From: Clostridia bacterium
GTDB lineage: Bacteria; Bacillota; Clostridia; Oscillospirales; CAG-272
DNA length: 6,802 nucleotides
Assembly (NCBI GenBank): GCA_017452215.1
Contig: JAFTMU010000125.1
Location: 1-6,802, forward strand
Reading direction: 5' to 3'
In this document: positions 6,025 through 6,802 of the stretch, one piece after another
Numbering within the stretch: position 1 is the first letter of the stretch
Layout: each line of letters begins with the position of its first letter
Notes under the pieces: model-generated
The model's database searches: none
What the model was told of the DNA's origin: nothing
Seen by the model: the letters and a program-made list of their open reading frames with translations, nothing else
Program-made: the position numbers and the translations under genes

Positions 6025-6802
6025 TTACTCTTTTGTTACTTCAATGCCAAGCACCGCAAGGTCTGCATCAGACACGGGTGTGGGGCATTGCGACATCAAT
6101 TCACTTGCGTTTTGTACCTTGGGGAACGCTACCACGTCACGGAGAGAATCCACCTCGGTCATGACCATGGCAAGGCGGTCAAGTCCCATACCGGAGCCGC
6201 CGTGAGGGGGGGCTCCGTACTTATATGCATCCACAAGGAAGCCGAATTTCTTTTCGATATCCTCGGGGGTAAGACCCAAGACCTTGAACATTCTTTCCTG
6301 CAGCTGCCAATCGGTGATACGAATGGAGCCGGAGAGCAGCTCGGTGCCGTTGAGCACCATATCGTAGCACTCGGCTCTGACGCTGCCGGGATCGCTCTCC
6401 AAATATTCCAGGCACTCGGACAGAGGCATGGTGAAGGGATGGTGCATTGCATCCCAGTGCTCGGTCTCCTCGTTCCATTCGAAGAAAGGGAACTCCACCA
6501 CCCAGAGGAAGTTAAACTTGCCCTCGGGGATCAGATCCAGCTTTTTGCCAAGGATGTTGCGCAAAGCGCCCAGGGTGGGAAGCGTGACCTTGTTCTTATC
6601 TGCCACGATGAGCATTACGTCGCCCTTTTCCATCTCTCCTGCACGCAAAATAGCGTCCAGCTCCTCGGGGGTGAGGAATTTGGAGAAGGAGCAAGCGGGC
6701 GCCTCGTCCACCCAACGGACGTACGCCAAGCCCTTGGCACCGATGCCCTTTGCGTGCTCGGTGAGCTTATCGATCTCCTTACGGGTCAGCTTCTCGGCGG
6801 CG
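6025..6802 (-). CDS. aspS: Aspartyl-tRNA synthetase AspRS, C-terminal part (5' end outside window)
   Basis: The visible 258 residues are the C-terminal part of a bacterial-type class II aspartyl-tRNA synthetase, which charges tRNA-Asp in the cytoplasm. The reading frame runs open to the window edge, so the N-terminal anticodon-binding domain and motifs 1 and 2 are missing only because of the cut. Visible are part of the bacterial insertion (GAD) domain, GIGAKGLAYVRW at about 19-30 and LPTLGALRNILGKKLDL up to about 91, and the catalytic core with MHHPFTMP at 119-126. NGTELLSGSIRI at 151-162 gives E154 and R161, which should contact aspartate and ATP. The motif 3 region is YGAPPHGGSGMGLDRL at about 195-210, with R209. 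The C-terminal FPKVQNASELM is typical. The stop is TAA at 6025-6027. It is the first visible gene of the minus-strand operon. Discriminating versus non-discriminating type cannot be judged without the N-terminus. Confidence 0.95.
   Translation of the reverse strand, partial: AAEKLTRKEIDKLTEHAKGIGAKGLAYVRWVDEAPACSFSKFLTPEELDAILRAGEMEKGDVMLIVADKNKVTLPTLGALRNILGKKLDLIPEGKFNFLWVVEFPFFEWNEETEHWDAMHHPFTMPLSECLEYLESDPGSVRAECYDMVLNGTELLSGSIRITDWQLQERMFKVLGLTPEDIEKKFGFLVDAYKYGAPPHGGSGMGLDRLAMVMTEVDSLRDVVAFPKVQNASELMSQCPTPVSDADLAVLGIEVTKE

Overview
This window looks like an ordinary chromosomal segment of a Clostridia-type Bacillota genome with moderate G+C. The assignment rests on three things: a clostridial-style TOPRIM/RNase M5 protein, the pairing of a TrhP-type U32 protein with UppP, and the AspRS and Shine-Dalgarno styles. 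The species cannot be read from the sequence. There are no mobile elements, CRISPR arrays, tRNA or rRNA genes, and no gap between genes reaches 300 bases.

Left half, plus strand (1-3024): a cation diffusion facilitator (CDF) metal exporter with an apparently doubled cytoplasmic domain is followed, after a 133-base gap, by a 568-residue long-chain acyl-CoA synthetase-like adenylating enzyme. The gap holds a strong extended -10 promoter with phased T-tracts upstream. A short leader follows; it contains a perfect palindrome and a repeated 8-mer that could pair over the ribosome binding site. A long, likely bidirectional terminator (3032-3077) closes this half.

Right half, minus strand (6802 down to 3083): four genes read towards the same terminator in the order aspS (its 5' part lies outside the window), trhP-like U32 protein, uppP, and rnmV-like TOPRIM nuclease. 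Gaps are short (111, 34 and 1 base), so this is probably one operon. Three of the four genes serve RNA or translation: aspartyl-tRNA charging, tRNA wobble-uridine hydroxylation, and 5S rRNA maturation or a related TOPRIM function. The fourth, uppP, recycles the lipid carrier for wall synthesis.

No clearly new multi-gene system is visible. The points most worth checking are the arginine in place of the catalytic A10 lysine of the acyl-CoA synthetase, the doubled C-terminal domain and Asn-Asp-Asp-Asp metal site of the CDF protein, the possible leader switch before the synthetase, and the hairpin between aspS and the U32 gene.
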